This document shows positions 1 to 7,819 of a DNA stretch of 9,384 bases, in pieces. The translations under genes and the position numbers were made by a program. Each line of letters begins with the position of its first letter. Position 1 is the stretch's first letter. This DNA comes from Chloroflexota bacterium (GTDB taxonomy: Bacteria > Chloroflexota > Anaerolineae > 4572-78). The stretch lies in assembly GCA_024278015.1 (NCBI GenBank), contig JAJRUC010000070.1, positions 1-9,384 on the forward strand. Direction: 5' to 3'. Below the pieces are notes generated by a model. That model was not told the DNA's origin, made no database searches, and saw only the letters and a list, made by a program, of their open reading frames with translations.

Positions 1-1080
1 CCCAACATGGACGCCCTCACCGCCACCGCCTCGCTGGGCTTAAGTACCGTCGTTTTGCCCGGCTTCAGCCCCGGCAGCGGCCCCGGCCATCTGGCGCTGT
101 TCGGCTACGACCCGCTGGACAACCTGGTTGGGCGCGGCGTGCTGGAAGCGCTGGGCATCGGCTTTGACCTGCGGCCCGATGATGTGGCTATCCGTTGCAA
201 TTTTTGCACGGTAGACGGCAACGGCCTCATCACCGACCGGCGGGCCGGGCGCATCCCCACCGCAGAGGGGGCGAAGCGGGTGGCCTTGCTGCGCCAAATC
301 AAAATTCCCGGCGTAGAGATTTTTGTTGAGCCGGTGAAGGAATATCGCTTTGCCGTTGTTTTGCGCGGCAAAGGGTTGAACGGCGAAGTTGACGATACCG
401 ACCCGCAATTAACCGGCGCGCCGGTTTTGCCGGTAACGCCTCGCGCCCCCGCCGCCGAAAAAACCGCCGAAATCCTGCGCCGGTTTGTGGCCGAAGGCAA
501 CAAAATTCTGGCAAACCACGCCCCCGCCAACAGCTTTACCCTGCGCGGCGTGGCTATGGACCCCGGCCTGCCCCCCTTCCCGGAGGTGTACAAAATCAAG
601 GCGGCGGCTGTGGCCGTGTACCCTATGTACAAAGGGGTTTCCCGGCTGGTGGGCATAGATGTCATCGACCACAGCGCCCAAACCCCCGCCGAAGAATTTG
701 AGGTGGTTAAACAAAATTGGGACAAATACGATTTCTTTTTTGTCCACATCAAAAAGACCGACAGCTACGGCGAAGACGGAAATTTTGCGGCCAAAGTGGG
801 CGTCATCGAGGCGGTGGACGCCGCCCTGCCCGCTTTACTGGCCCTCAACCCGGATGTGCTGGTCATCACCGGCGACCATTCCACCCCGGCGGCGGTTAAA
901 CGGCATAGCTGGCATCCCGTGCCGGTGATGATTGCCGCAGAAGCCACCACCCGCCGTGAGCCGGCCGCCACCTTCGGCGAGACGGCCTGCCTGACGGGCA
1001 GCCTGGGGCCAATTTACCACGTGGATATTATGCCCCTGGCCCTGGCCCACGCCATGCGCCTGGGCAAATACGGCGCGTAA
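1..1080 (+). CDS. apgM: 2,3-bisphosphoglycerate-independent phosphoglycerate mutase, archaeal (ApgM) type; 5' end outside window
   Basis: This glycolytic/gluconeogenic enzyme of the cytoplasm interconverts 3- and 2-phosphoglycerate. The frame is open from base 1 (Pro-Asn before the ATG at 7), and PNMDALTA matches an interior ApgM motif (TPNMDxLA), so the ATG at 7 is not the start. Roughly 35-45 N-terminal residues, including the first metal-binding Asp region, lie upstream. Counting from that ATG: PGSGPGHLALFGYDP (22-36) holds the probable catalytic Ser24; GRGVLEALGIG (42-52); RCNFCTVDG (63-71); NKILANHAP (165-173); HIKKTDSYGEDGN (247-259); and TGDHSTP (288-294) with metal ligands Asp290 and His291, followed by KRHSWHPVPVMI. 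This places it in the alkaline-phosphatase superfamily. The usual GHDG in the TD-AGHDG motif reads GEDG here. The C-terminus is complete and a terminator follows, so it ends its transcription unit. Confidence 0.93.
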   Translation, partial: PNMDALTATASLGLSTVVLPGFSPGSGPGHLALFGYDPLDNLVGRGVLEALGIGFDLRPDDVAIRCNFCTVDGNGLITDRRAGRIPTAEGAKRVALLRQIKIPGVEIFVEPVKEYRFAVVLRGKGLNGEVDDTDPQLTGAPVLPVTPRAPAAEKTAEILRRFVAEGNKILANHAPANSFTLRGVAMDPGLPPFPEVYKIKAAAVAVYPMYKGVSRLVGIDVIDHSAQTPAEEFEVVKQNWDKYDFFFVHIKKTDSYGEDGNFAAKVGVIEAVDAALPALLALNPDVLVITGDHSTPAAVKRHSWHPVPVMIAAEATTRREPAATFGETACLTGSLGPIYHVDIMPLALAHAMRLGKYGA

Positions 1081-1106
1081 TTGCCCAAAAATAACCCGCA
1101 ACCGGC

Positions 1107-1134
1107 AGGAGGCCATTATTTGGCCTCCTTTTTT
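1107..1134 (+). terminator. Rho-independent terminator of apgM
   Basis: A perfect 8-bp stem, AGGAGGCC (1107-1114) with GGCCTCCT (1122-1129), closes a 7-nt AT-rich loop and is followed at once by five T residues (1130-1134). It lies 27 nt after the apgM stop codon and separates that gene from the SPFH operon. Confidence 0.9.
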
Positions 1135-1156
1135 ATGTCAAAGATTCAAAAAATAC

Positions 1157-1185
1157 TTGTCCTCTGTGGTATAATATTGTATTAT
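1157..1185 (+). promoter_or_regulatory. Promoter of the SPFH gene cluster (perfect extended -10, plus overlapping -35/-10)
   Basis: TGGTATAAT at 1167-1175 is a perfect extended -10 box (TGn plus TATAAT). Overlapping it, TTGTCC (1157-1162, 4 of 6 matches to the -35) stands exactly 17 nt before TATTAT (1180-1185, 5 of 6 matches to the -10). Two start sites a few bases apart are therefore possible. The ATAAT and ATTAT halves form an inverted repeat around ATTGT. The region is AT-rich against a GC-rich background, follows a terminator, and lies about 120 nt before the next start codon. The call rests on consensus matching only. Confidence 0.6.
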
Positions 1186-1251
1186 GATTACATAAACATT
1201 AAATGACCAGAGCCGGCGTCGGGCCAACCCAAAACACAGCTCATCATCGGC

Positions 1252-1265
1252 CTGAAATGTTTCAG
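1252..1265. promoter_or_regulatory. Small palindrome in the leader of the SPFH operon
   Basis: CTGAAA (1252-1257) and TTTCAG (1260-1265) are perfect inverted halves separated by two bases. A second, partly matching CATTTC lies at 1276-1281 and can pair with GAAATG at 1254-1259. This could be an operator or two alternative leader hairpins. The stem is short and could arise by chance. Confidence 0.2.
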
Positions 1266-1303
1266 CGAATTAGCGCATTTCGGTGTAAAGAAAAGGAGAC
1301 ATC

Positions 1304-2650
1304 GTGGTTCGTTTTCTGCTAAATCCCACCGTCTTATTAATTACCATCAATATTCTAATGTTGATGGTCCTCCCCCGCTTGAAACGGCGGCCTGTTCGAT
1401 GGACCATATTTTTTCATCTGCTCGTCTTCGATTCGCTGCTGGTGTATCTGATGCTGTCTATCAACTCGACGACGGACATCTCGCCGGGCGCTGTATTTTG
1501 GGTGAGCGTGTGGCTGGTGATGCTGTTCCTCTTTTTCTGGGGAGGGCTGGCTTTCGTTTCCCTGTTCCTGCTCCCCTTTGAAATTCAGGGCTGGCGGGAA
1601 TGGGTCTTGCCCGCCCGCGCCCTGATTGGCTTTGTGCGCGGGGCCAATCATCCCTTTTACAGCTACGACAGCGACATCAACGCCCTGAAAAAACGTTACG
1701 ACGGCAAACTGGCCGCCAGAGAAGGCGGGCTGGGCCTTGTTTTGCTGCAAGCTGAACACGCTGTAGTTTTGCACAAGGGGGCGAAAATCACCCGCGTGGT
1801 CGGGGGCGACGTGGTATTTACCGAACGGCTGGAGCGCGTTCTGAATTTGCTTGACCTCAAAAAATATATTCTCATTATGCCTGATACGACGGCCGTTACC
1901 AAAGACGGCATCAGCATCAAAATACCGGCCTTTGTCCCCTGTAAAATAGACCCCGCGCAGGCAGAAAATGCCGCCACTCGACTGTACCCCTTTAATCCTG
2001 ATACCATCGCCAAAGTGGCGCGCGCCCAGGATGTGCTGGACGGCGAACAACGACCCTGGTATCGGTTTGTGATGCAAAAAACCCAAAAAGCCGCCTTCGA
2101 TGTGATAGCCCGGTATACTTTCGACCAGCTTTACGCCCCCGATGCGGAGGCCGACCCGCCCCGCAACGAAATTCGGGCCCGCATCCACCGCCGGCTGGAA
2201 GCGGAAATGAGCGAGACCGGCATCCACATTATTTTTGTAGCCATCGGCAATATTGAGCCGGCCGACCCACCCGTCCCGGAAAAATCCGACGGCAACGGCG
2301 ACAGGAACGCGGTGCCGATTGCCCGCCGGCAGGTGGAACGCTGGCAAGCCCGCTGGCAGCGTCAGGCCACCGTCCAGCGCGCCGGCGGGCAGGCAGAGGC
2401 CATTCGCCTGGTAGAGCAGGCCAGAGCGCGCGCCTTGGCCGATTTAATCGACAAGGTTGCCCACTCCTTCCGGAACCTGAAGAGAACCACCACCGCCGCC
2501 GATGAGCGGCACATCATTGCCCTTAGTTTCATCAACGCCGTTGAGCAAATGCTGTCCAGACAAAATCTGCCCCAGGCCCTGGCAGAGAACAACGCCCCCC
2601 AAACGTTCCAGGATATTCGCCGCTTAATAGAAAGTTCCGGCCAAAAATAG
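1304..2650 (+). CDS. Membrane-anchored SPFH/Band 7 (stomatin-prohibitin-like) protein A
   Basis: 448 residues with a GTG start preceded by AAGGAG (1293-1298) at 5-nt spacing. Three hydrophobic segments lie near residues 7-23, 33-52 and 63-90. A region like an SPFH/PHB domain follows at about 145-315, with the core AEHAVVLHKGAKITRVVGG (150-168), VFTERLE, a Thr-x-Asp-Gly step at 199-202, and the RxxIxxxLxxExxxxGI helix-strand near 291-307. Residues 336-420 are charged, Ala/Gln/Arg-rich helix typical of the coiled-coil tail of this superfamily. It aligns by eye with the next gene over the SPFH core (AVVL-ITR-VG-VF-ER-E-DL), so the two are paralogs. SPFH proteins form large oligomeric rings or cages that organise membranes and proteases. 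The extra N-terminal helices are unlike single-helix stomatins. No NfeD partner is seen. The specific role is unknown. Confidence 0.72.
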   Translation: MVRFLLNPTVLLITINILMLMVLPRLKRRPVRWTIFFHLLVFDSLLVYLMLSINSTTDISPGAVFWVSVWLVMLFLFFWGGLAFVSLFLLPFEIQGWREWVLPARALIGFVRGANHPFYSYDSDINALKKRYDGKLAAREGGLGLVLLQAEHAVVLHKGAKITRVVGGDVVFTERLERVLNLLDLKKYILIMPDTTAVTKDGISIKIPAFVPCKIDPAQAENAATRLYPFNPDTIAKVARAQDVLDGEQRPWYRFVMQKTQKAAFDVIARYTFDQLYAPDAEADPPRNEIRARIHRRLEAEMSETGIHIIFVAIGNIEPADPPVPEKSDGNGDRNAVPIARRQVERWQARWQRQATVQRAGGQAEAIRLVEQARARALADLIDKVAHSFRNLKRTTTAADERHIIALSFINAVEQMLSRQNLPQALAENNAPQTFQDIRRLIESSGQK

Positions 2651-2667
2651 AAAGTTGAGGTCGCATT

Positions 2668-4038
2668 ATGTTTGAGGAAATGCATGAACGTCTGGCTCCC
2701 CAGGAAATAGGCCGCCGCCGCACCCATCGGGCCAGAGGGATGATTCGACTGCTGGCGCTGGCCGTTGCCTTTGTAATTTTGATGATTCCCGGCCTGTTCT
2801 TTAATTTGGCGCTTTTTGGCAACACCCCCACTTTTAACCTCAACCTGTACCGGCTATTATTCAGTTTGGCGCCGGCGGCCCTGACGCTGTTCGGCGTTCT
2901 GGTTTTGATGGGCATATTTGTGCAAATTGTCTTCGGTCTGGAATCGTGGTGGTCTGGTTTTCGATACGCCACCCTGTGCCTGGTGGGGCGCTGGCCGCTC
3001 AAATATCCCTTTGTGATGGTCACGGGGGGCAAAATTCGCGCCACAGACCGGCAGAAATTTTTGGCGAACCGGCAATTGGGCGGGCCGGGGCGGCTCATTG
3101 TAGCCAACGACAGCGCCGTGGTGTTGGGCCGTTACGGGCGCATTACGCGCATCGTTGGGCCGGGGCCTGTTTTTGTGGAGCGATTTGAACACATCCGGGA
3201 GATAATCGACCTGCGCCCCCAGGCCAAAGTGGTAGAATTGGCCCGCGTCTTTACCGCCGATGGTCTGGCCGTAGGCGCCGGCATTACCATTCAGTTTCAG
3301 GTGCGCTGTCTGGAGCCGACCCTGGAGCGTCCCTATCAACCGGACCCCGCCGCCCTGGAACAGATTGCCCGGCAGCAGGCCGTGGGTATTATGGGCGATG
3401 ATGTTTCTGCCAGAAGTTGGCCGGACGGCATAAATGGCTATGTTGAAGGCGCCCTGCGCGACATCATCGCCGCCAAAACGCTGGACGAAGTCTTTGAGCC
3501 GACCGACGCCAACAAGGACCCCCGCAAGGAAATCAGCCGGGAGATGATGCAACTGATGCAGGCCAGGACGGCCGGCATCGGTATAAAAGTGCTGGACATA
3601 ACTTTAGGCCCCTTCCGGGCGCTGGACCCCCAGGTAGAGCAACAGCGGCGGCTTAACTGGCAGGCCCGGCAGCAGGCCGCCATTGAAGTGGAACAGGCCC
3701 ACGCCGAAGCCGATACCATGCTGGCCCGTGAAGCGGCCTACGCCTACGCCCAACTCGACATGGTTTCAACCATCGGGCGGGGGTTTGAGAAACTGGTTGA
3801 ACAGGGTGAACAGTTGCCGGATTATTTTGTGGCCCAAAAATTCATCGAAACGCTGCGGCGCATGGCCGGCCAGGCGGGGATGGGGCCGTTTTTGCCCACG
3901 GAATCCATCAAAACCCTGGAATTTTTGAACAAACGCCTGCTGGGACACGGCGCATCGTCTTCATCCACAGGCAGCGGCTCAACCGGCGCAGCGGCCAGCA
4001 GCGACACTTCGGCGGCGGGGGGAACCACCACATCTTAA
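2668..4038 (+). CDS. Membrane-anchored SPFH/Band 7 (stomatin-prohibitin-like) protein B
   Basis: 456 residues starting 17 nt after protein A, with GAGG at 2657-2660 before the ATG. A basic stretch (16-24, RRRTHRARG) precedes two hydrophobic segments at about 25-50 and 60-90. The SPFH-like domain covers about 141-318: LIVANDSAVVLGRYGRITRIVG (143-164), PVFVERFEHIREIIDLR, TADGLAVGAGITIQFQVRC (196-214), then ALRDIIAAKTLDEVF (262-276) and the RKEISREMMQLMQARTAGI helix (286-304), a clear PHB-type signature. An Ala/Gln/Glu-rich helix follows (321-400). The tail (429-456) is low-complexity Ser/Gly/Thr/Ala and probably disordered. The tight spacing and shared architecture suggest hetero-oligomerisation with protein A, as HflK does with HflC, but neither protein can be assigned to HflK or HflC. 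No catalytic function is visible. Confidence 0.78.
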   Translation: MFEEMHERLAPQEIGRRRTHRARGMIRLLALAVAFVILMIPGLFFNLALFGNTPTFNLNLYRLLFSLAPAALTLFGVLVLMGIFVQIVFGLESWWSGFRYATLCLVGRWPLKYPFVMVTGGKIRATDRQKFLANRQLGGPGRLIVANDSAVVLGRYGRITRIVGPGPVFVERFEHIREIIDLRPQAKVVELARVFTADGLAVGAGITIQFQVRCLEPTLERPYQPDPAALEQIARQQAVGIMGDDVSARSWPDGINGYVEGALRDIIAAKTLDEVFEPTDANKDPRKEISREMMQLMQARTAGIGIKVLDITLGPFRALDPQVEQQRRLNWQARQQAAIEVEQAHAEADTMLAREAAYAYAQLDMVSTIGRGFEKLVEQGEQLPDYFVAQKFIETLRRMAGQAGMGPFLPTESIKTLEFLNKRLLGHGASSSSTGSGSTGAAASSDTSAAGGTTTS

Positions 4039-4051
4039 GCGGGGAATATCG

Positions 4052-4762
4052 GTGGAAAACACAACGCTTTGCGGCAAATTGCTACGCAAAATAGCAGAAA
4101 AATTCATCCTTCAGGCGGAATGGCAAGACCGCGCCCCGCTGCCTCAGCCCCCCGAAGCAACCGGCGAGGCAGATAGTTCGGCCCGTCTGGAGTCCGAGCT
4201 TGACGACCTGGCCGACAGATTGCTGTACGCCCCCCTGTGCCTGCTGCCTTTGCCGGCCCGTGACCGGCCGGTGGGCGTGTATTTGCGTATAGCGGCAGAT
4301 ATATTGAACGACCTGGCCGCCCCGTCTGATGAACCGCCTTTCCTGCCCGGAGCGCAAACGGCGATAGCGCGCGCGCTGGCGGCGTTAAAACTCGACGCCG
4401 ATTCAGAGGCGATGGACAAGGGGCTGGTTTTGCTGTTTGCCGCCGGCCTGCTGGCTAAACGCGAAGCGTATGAGTATGCCCGTGAGACGGTGAAACTGGC
4501 GTTGCCGTATTTTCCCCGGCAGGGCGTGCCGCATTGCATGGTGGCAAATTTATTGTCTGGAAATTTTTATTACTTCAGCGGTCAAGCGTCTCAAGCCGCT
4601 TTTGAGGGCGTAGCCGCCTACAGTCAGGCCCTGCGCCAACTGGCCCGCTTAAGCCAGACCGAAGCGCAATACGGGCGCAAACATCAGGCCGAATTGTATC
4701 GCCTGCTCAAGGAAAAACTGGCCCGGCGCCTGGCAGACCGAGACTGGAAAAATCCTTTTTAG
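4052..4762 (+). CDS. Unrecognised helical cytoplasmic protein, third gene of the SPFH cluster
   Basis: 236 residues, GTG start 13 nt after protein B's stop, with GGGGAA (4041-4046) at 5-nt spacing. I do not recognise a family. There is no signal peptide or transmembrane segment. The sequence looks almost all alpha-helical: an N-terminal helix (7-24), a Pro/acidic linker (28-45), amphipathic helices at about 46-64 and 75-90, and a run of helical hairpins at about 102-200 (for example KGLVLLFAAGLLAKREAYEYARETVKLAL, FYYFSGQASQAAFEGVAAYSQAL) that resemble TPR-like pairs without a clear consensus. A strongly basic C-terminal helix runs over 205-232. Position and spacing indicate co-translation with the two SPFH proteins, so a cytoplasmic adaptor or regulator of that complex is plausible. 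This is inference from context only. Confidence 0.75.
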   Translation: MENTTLCGKLLRKIAEKFILQAEWQDRAPLPQPPEATGEADSSARLESELDDLADRLLYAPLCLLPLPARDRPVGVYLRIAADILNDLAAPSDEPPFLPGAQTAIARALAALKLDADSEAMDKGLVLLFAAGLLAKREAYEYARETVKLALPYFPRQGVPHCMVANLLSGNFYYFSGQASQAAFEGVAAYSQALRQLARLSQTEAQYGRKHQAELYRLLKEKLARRLADRDWKNPF

Positions 4763-4833
4763 ACAGTATTGAACGCAGGGCTGTTGCAAAGCGCCCCGAA
4801 CGGGGTGACTGTGTCCTTTGGGTAAAATCGCTT

Positions 4834-4853
4834 GACAAAACAACACTTTTGTC
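4834..4853. repeat. Hairpin inside the 250-bp element
   Basis: GACAAAA (4834-4840) pairs perfectly with TTTTGTC (4847-4853) around a 6-nt loop. It is the first of three successive hairpins between the element's terminal repeats. Confidence 0.45.
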
Positions 4854-4860
4854 CGGAAAT

Positions 4861-4888
4861 GCAGGCGCGCGCCGCCGCGTGCCCCTGC
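4861..4888. repeat. GC-rich hairpin inside the 250-bp element
   Basis: A 12-position stem (4861-4872 with 4877-4888) has one mismatch (C4866/C4883) and one G-T wobble, with a 4-nt loop. The outer pairs are GCAGG with CCTGC. The GC-rich arms make a very stable structure in either strand. Confidence 0.55.
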
Positions 4889-4925
4889 GGAACGACCAGG
4901 CAGGCTAAAAATACAGGTAAATTTA

Positions 4926-4951
4926 CAGGGGCGGCGCGCAAGCCGCCCCTG
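4926..4951. repeat. REP-like palindrome (CAGGGGCGGC type) inside the 250-bp element
   Basis: CAGGGGCGGC (4926-4935) and GCCGCCCCTG (4942-4951) form a perfect 10-bp stem around GCGCAA. It abuts a 10-bp palindrome, GTAAATTTAC (4917-4926). The outer AGGGGC/GCCCCT core is shared with the hairpin at 8733-8762. No T-run follows in either direction, so it is not a standard terminator, although it sits between converging genes. Confidence 0.6.
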
Positions 4952-5033
4952 CCGGGCCAAACAGTATGTCAAACGTAACCTTAAAATTAACTTTATCCTG
5001 TTCGGGGCAGTTTGCAACAGCCCTGGTTTTGAA

Positions 5034-5067
5034 CGTGAAACGTGAAACACTGTTTTGTCACGTTTCA
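5034..5067. repeat. CGTGAAAC palindromic repeat between converging genes
   Basis: CGTGAAA occurs twice in tandem (5034-5047). TGAAACGTGA (5036-5045) pairs perfectly with TCACGTTTCA (5058-5067) around a 12-nt loop. The 10-mer CGTGAAACGT recurs exactly at 9313-9322, again as a hairpin arm, so this looks like a dispersed palindromic repeat. It could help end transcription from both sides, but it lacks a T-run. Confidence 0.5.
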
Positions 5068-5098
5068 TACCTCACGGATTTTGGGGCGGCCTTAACCG

Positions 5099-6478
<1,380 letters not shown>

Positions 6479-6528
6479 AACGTTGCTCCTGTGAAAACGG
6501 CTGTCCGCCGGTTGCTGAAAGCCGGGTT

Positions 6529-7719
6529 CTACACCCGCTCAATGGCCAGGGTGGCGGCCCCGCCCACGCCGTGGCAAATGGCGGCCAGCCCGCGCCGGGC
6601 ATTTCTTTCGGTCAGGGCGTTCAGCAGGGTAACGACAATCCGCGCCCCGGACGCTCCAATGGGGTGCCCCAGCGCTACCGCGCCGCCGTACACGTTCTGT
6701 TTGTCGTAGGGCACATTTAGCAAGCGATGGAAAAGGATGTTGTTCAGGGCGAAGGCTTCGTTATTTTCAAACAGGTCGAAATCGTTTAGCTGCATGTTCA
6801 GTTTTGCCAGCAATTTGCGGGTAGTGGGCACGGGTTGCTGCGGAAATCGCCATGTTTCGCCCGCCGACCACGCCCCGCCCAAAACTTTTGCCAGGGGGGT
6901 GAGGTTGTATCTGGCGACGGCCGCCGGGCCGGCCAGCAACAGGGCCGCCGCGCCGTCGCTGATTTGGCTGGAATTTCCGGCAGTCGTCACCCCTTCGGCG
7001 CCGAAAACCGGCCGCAGCCCGGCCAGCGAAGCAAGCGTGGCATCCGGTCGAATGCCCTCGTCGGCTTCGATGAGCCGCATCCCTTGGCGCGTTTTCACTT
7101 CGATGGGGGTGATTTCCTTTTTGAAGAAGCCTCTGGCCGTGGCTTCGGCGGCGCGTTGGTGCGATATAGCGGCCACTTCGTCCAGTTCGGCGCGACTAAC
7201 GTCGTGTTCGGCGGCCAGACGGTCAGACTGGGTGCCCATAGCTTCGTTGCGCACGGGGTCGGTCAGGCCGTCGTACAGCAAAATATCGGTGATGTTCTCC
7301 GGCGTACCCATCAAAAACTTGTAGCCCCAGCGCGCCCGCGCCGAGAGCAGAAAGCCGGCTTGCGACATTGACTCCATGCCGCCGGCCAAAATCAGGTCGG
7401 CCTGGCCGGCTTTGATGGCCGTGGCGGCGTTCATCAGGCTCATCATGCCGGAAGAGCAAACCATATCAATGGCGTAAGCGTCGATTTCCGGGGGGATGCC
7501 GGCTTTGAGGGCCGCCTGGCGGGGCAACAATTGGCCGTGTCCGGCCCGCAGCACATTGCCGAAGATAATCAGGTCAAGCCGGCTGCCGTCGATATTGGCC
7601 TGCCGCAGCGCGCCGGCCATCGCCGTCGCGCCCAGGTCGGTGGGGGGCAGGTCTTTAAACGCGCCGCCAAATCGTCCGATGGGGGTGCGGGTGGCCGCTA
7701 CAATATACACATTTTGCAT
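6529..7719 (-). CDS. Thiolase (acetyl-CoA C-acyltransferase / acetyl-CoA acetyltransferase)
   Basis: 396 residues, the normal thiolase length. The ATG has a strong AAGGAGG (7726-7732) at 6-nt spacing. It catalyses reversible Claisen condensation or thiolysis of 3-ketoacyl-CoA in the cytoplasm. Visible hallmarks are RTPIGRFGGAF (11-21); the nucleophile Cys88 in MVCSSGM; ILAGGMESMSQAGF (110-123); AGNSSQISDGAAALLL (247-262); NNEAFA (319-324); His352 in GHPIGASGAR; and the second catalytic Cys382 in CHGVGG. All four catalytic elements are present. The last loop reads CHGVGG rather than the commoner CxGGG. Whether it acts in beta-oxidation or in acetoacetyl-CoA synthesis cannot be told. The closely following FAD enzyme is probably co-transcribed, and the YhhN-type gene lies 100 nt upstream. 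Confidence 0.93.
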   Translation of the reverse strand: MQNVYIVAATRTPIGRFGGAFKDLPPTDLGATAMAGALRQANIDGSRLDLIIFGNVLRAGHGQLLPRQAALKAGIPPEIDAYAIDMVCSSGMMSLMNAATAIKAGQADLILAGGMESMSQAGFLLSARARWGYKFLMGTPENITDILLYDGLTDPVRNEAMGTQSDRLAAEHDVSRAELDEVAAISHQRAAEATARGFFKKEITPIEVKTRQGMRLIEADEGIRPDATLASLAGLRPVFGAEGVTTAGNSSQISDGAAALLLAGPAAVARYNLTPLAKVLGGAWSAGETWRFPQQPVPTTRKLLAKLNMQLNDFDLFENNEAFALNNILFHRLLNVPYDKQNVYGGAVALGHPIGASGARIVVTLLNALTERNARRGLAAICHGVGGAATLAIERV

Positions 7720-7771
7720 CAGGTTCCTCCTTGAACTGCGCCATCAGGTTATTTCAGTGGATTGCGTTGAA

Positions 7772-7801
7772 ATGCTACCACAGAATCATTATTTATGGCA
7801 A
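7772..7801 (-). promoter_or_regulatory. Possible weak promoter for thiolase and FAD oxidoreductase
   Basis: On the minus strand TTGCCA (7796-7801) and TAGCAT (7772-7777), each 4 of 6 matches to sigma-70 boxes, are 18 nt apart in the 100-nt gap upstream of the thiolase. The pair would allow transcription separate from the upstream gene. The match is weak. Confidence 0.25.
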
Positions 7802-7819
7802 AAACCGGTTGACTGACCA

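Larger units (their letters stand above)
4776..5025. mobile_element. MITE-like element, 250 bp, with 26-bp terminal inverted repeats
   Basis: The left end (4776-4801) and the reverse complement of the right end (5000-5025) agree at 24 of 26 bases. The outer 15 bases, CAGGGCTGTTGCAAA, are perfect. There is no transposase and no sensible reading frame inside, so it would depend on an enzyme supplied in trans. The core CTGTTGCAAA also occurs at the ends of IS6-family elements such as IS26, but I cannot assign a family. TTGAACG directly precedes the left end (4769-4775) and recurs three bases after the right end (5029-5035); this is not a clean target duplication. The element occupies most of the 336-nt gap between two converging genes. 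Confidence 0.68.

Noticed and set aside
105..752. Minus-strand open frame of 215 codons opposite apgM
   Set aside because: The plus strand encodes conserved phosphoglycerate mutase motifs throughout this interval.
1355..2347. Open frame of 330 codons on the minus strand opposite SPFH protein A
   Set aside because: It lies wholly inside a gene with clear membrane segments and SPFH motifs, its product shows no recognisable domain, and it mirrors codon bias in GC-rich DNA.
2857..3552. Open frame of 231 codons on the minus strand opposite SPFH protein B
   Set aside because: Same situation: antisense to a well-supported gene, with no domain and no independent promoter seen.
4769..5035. TTGAACG repeats as target-site duplication of the 250-bp element
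   Set aside because: The left copy touches the inverted repeat but the right copy is three bases away, so it is not a true flanking duplication unless one end has been misjudged; it may be chance.
4649..5068. Minus-strand open frame of 139 codons across the 250-bp element
   Set aside because: It overlaps the end of a coding gene and runs through both inverted repeats and hairpins; the product is compositionally odd with no domain.
7751..7773. ATTTCA/TGAAAT inverted repeat between the YhhN-type and thiolase genes
   Set aside because: Only 6 bp with an 11-nt loop and no T-run; too weak to call a terminator or operator.
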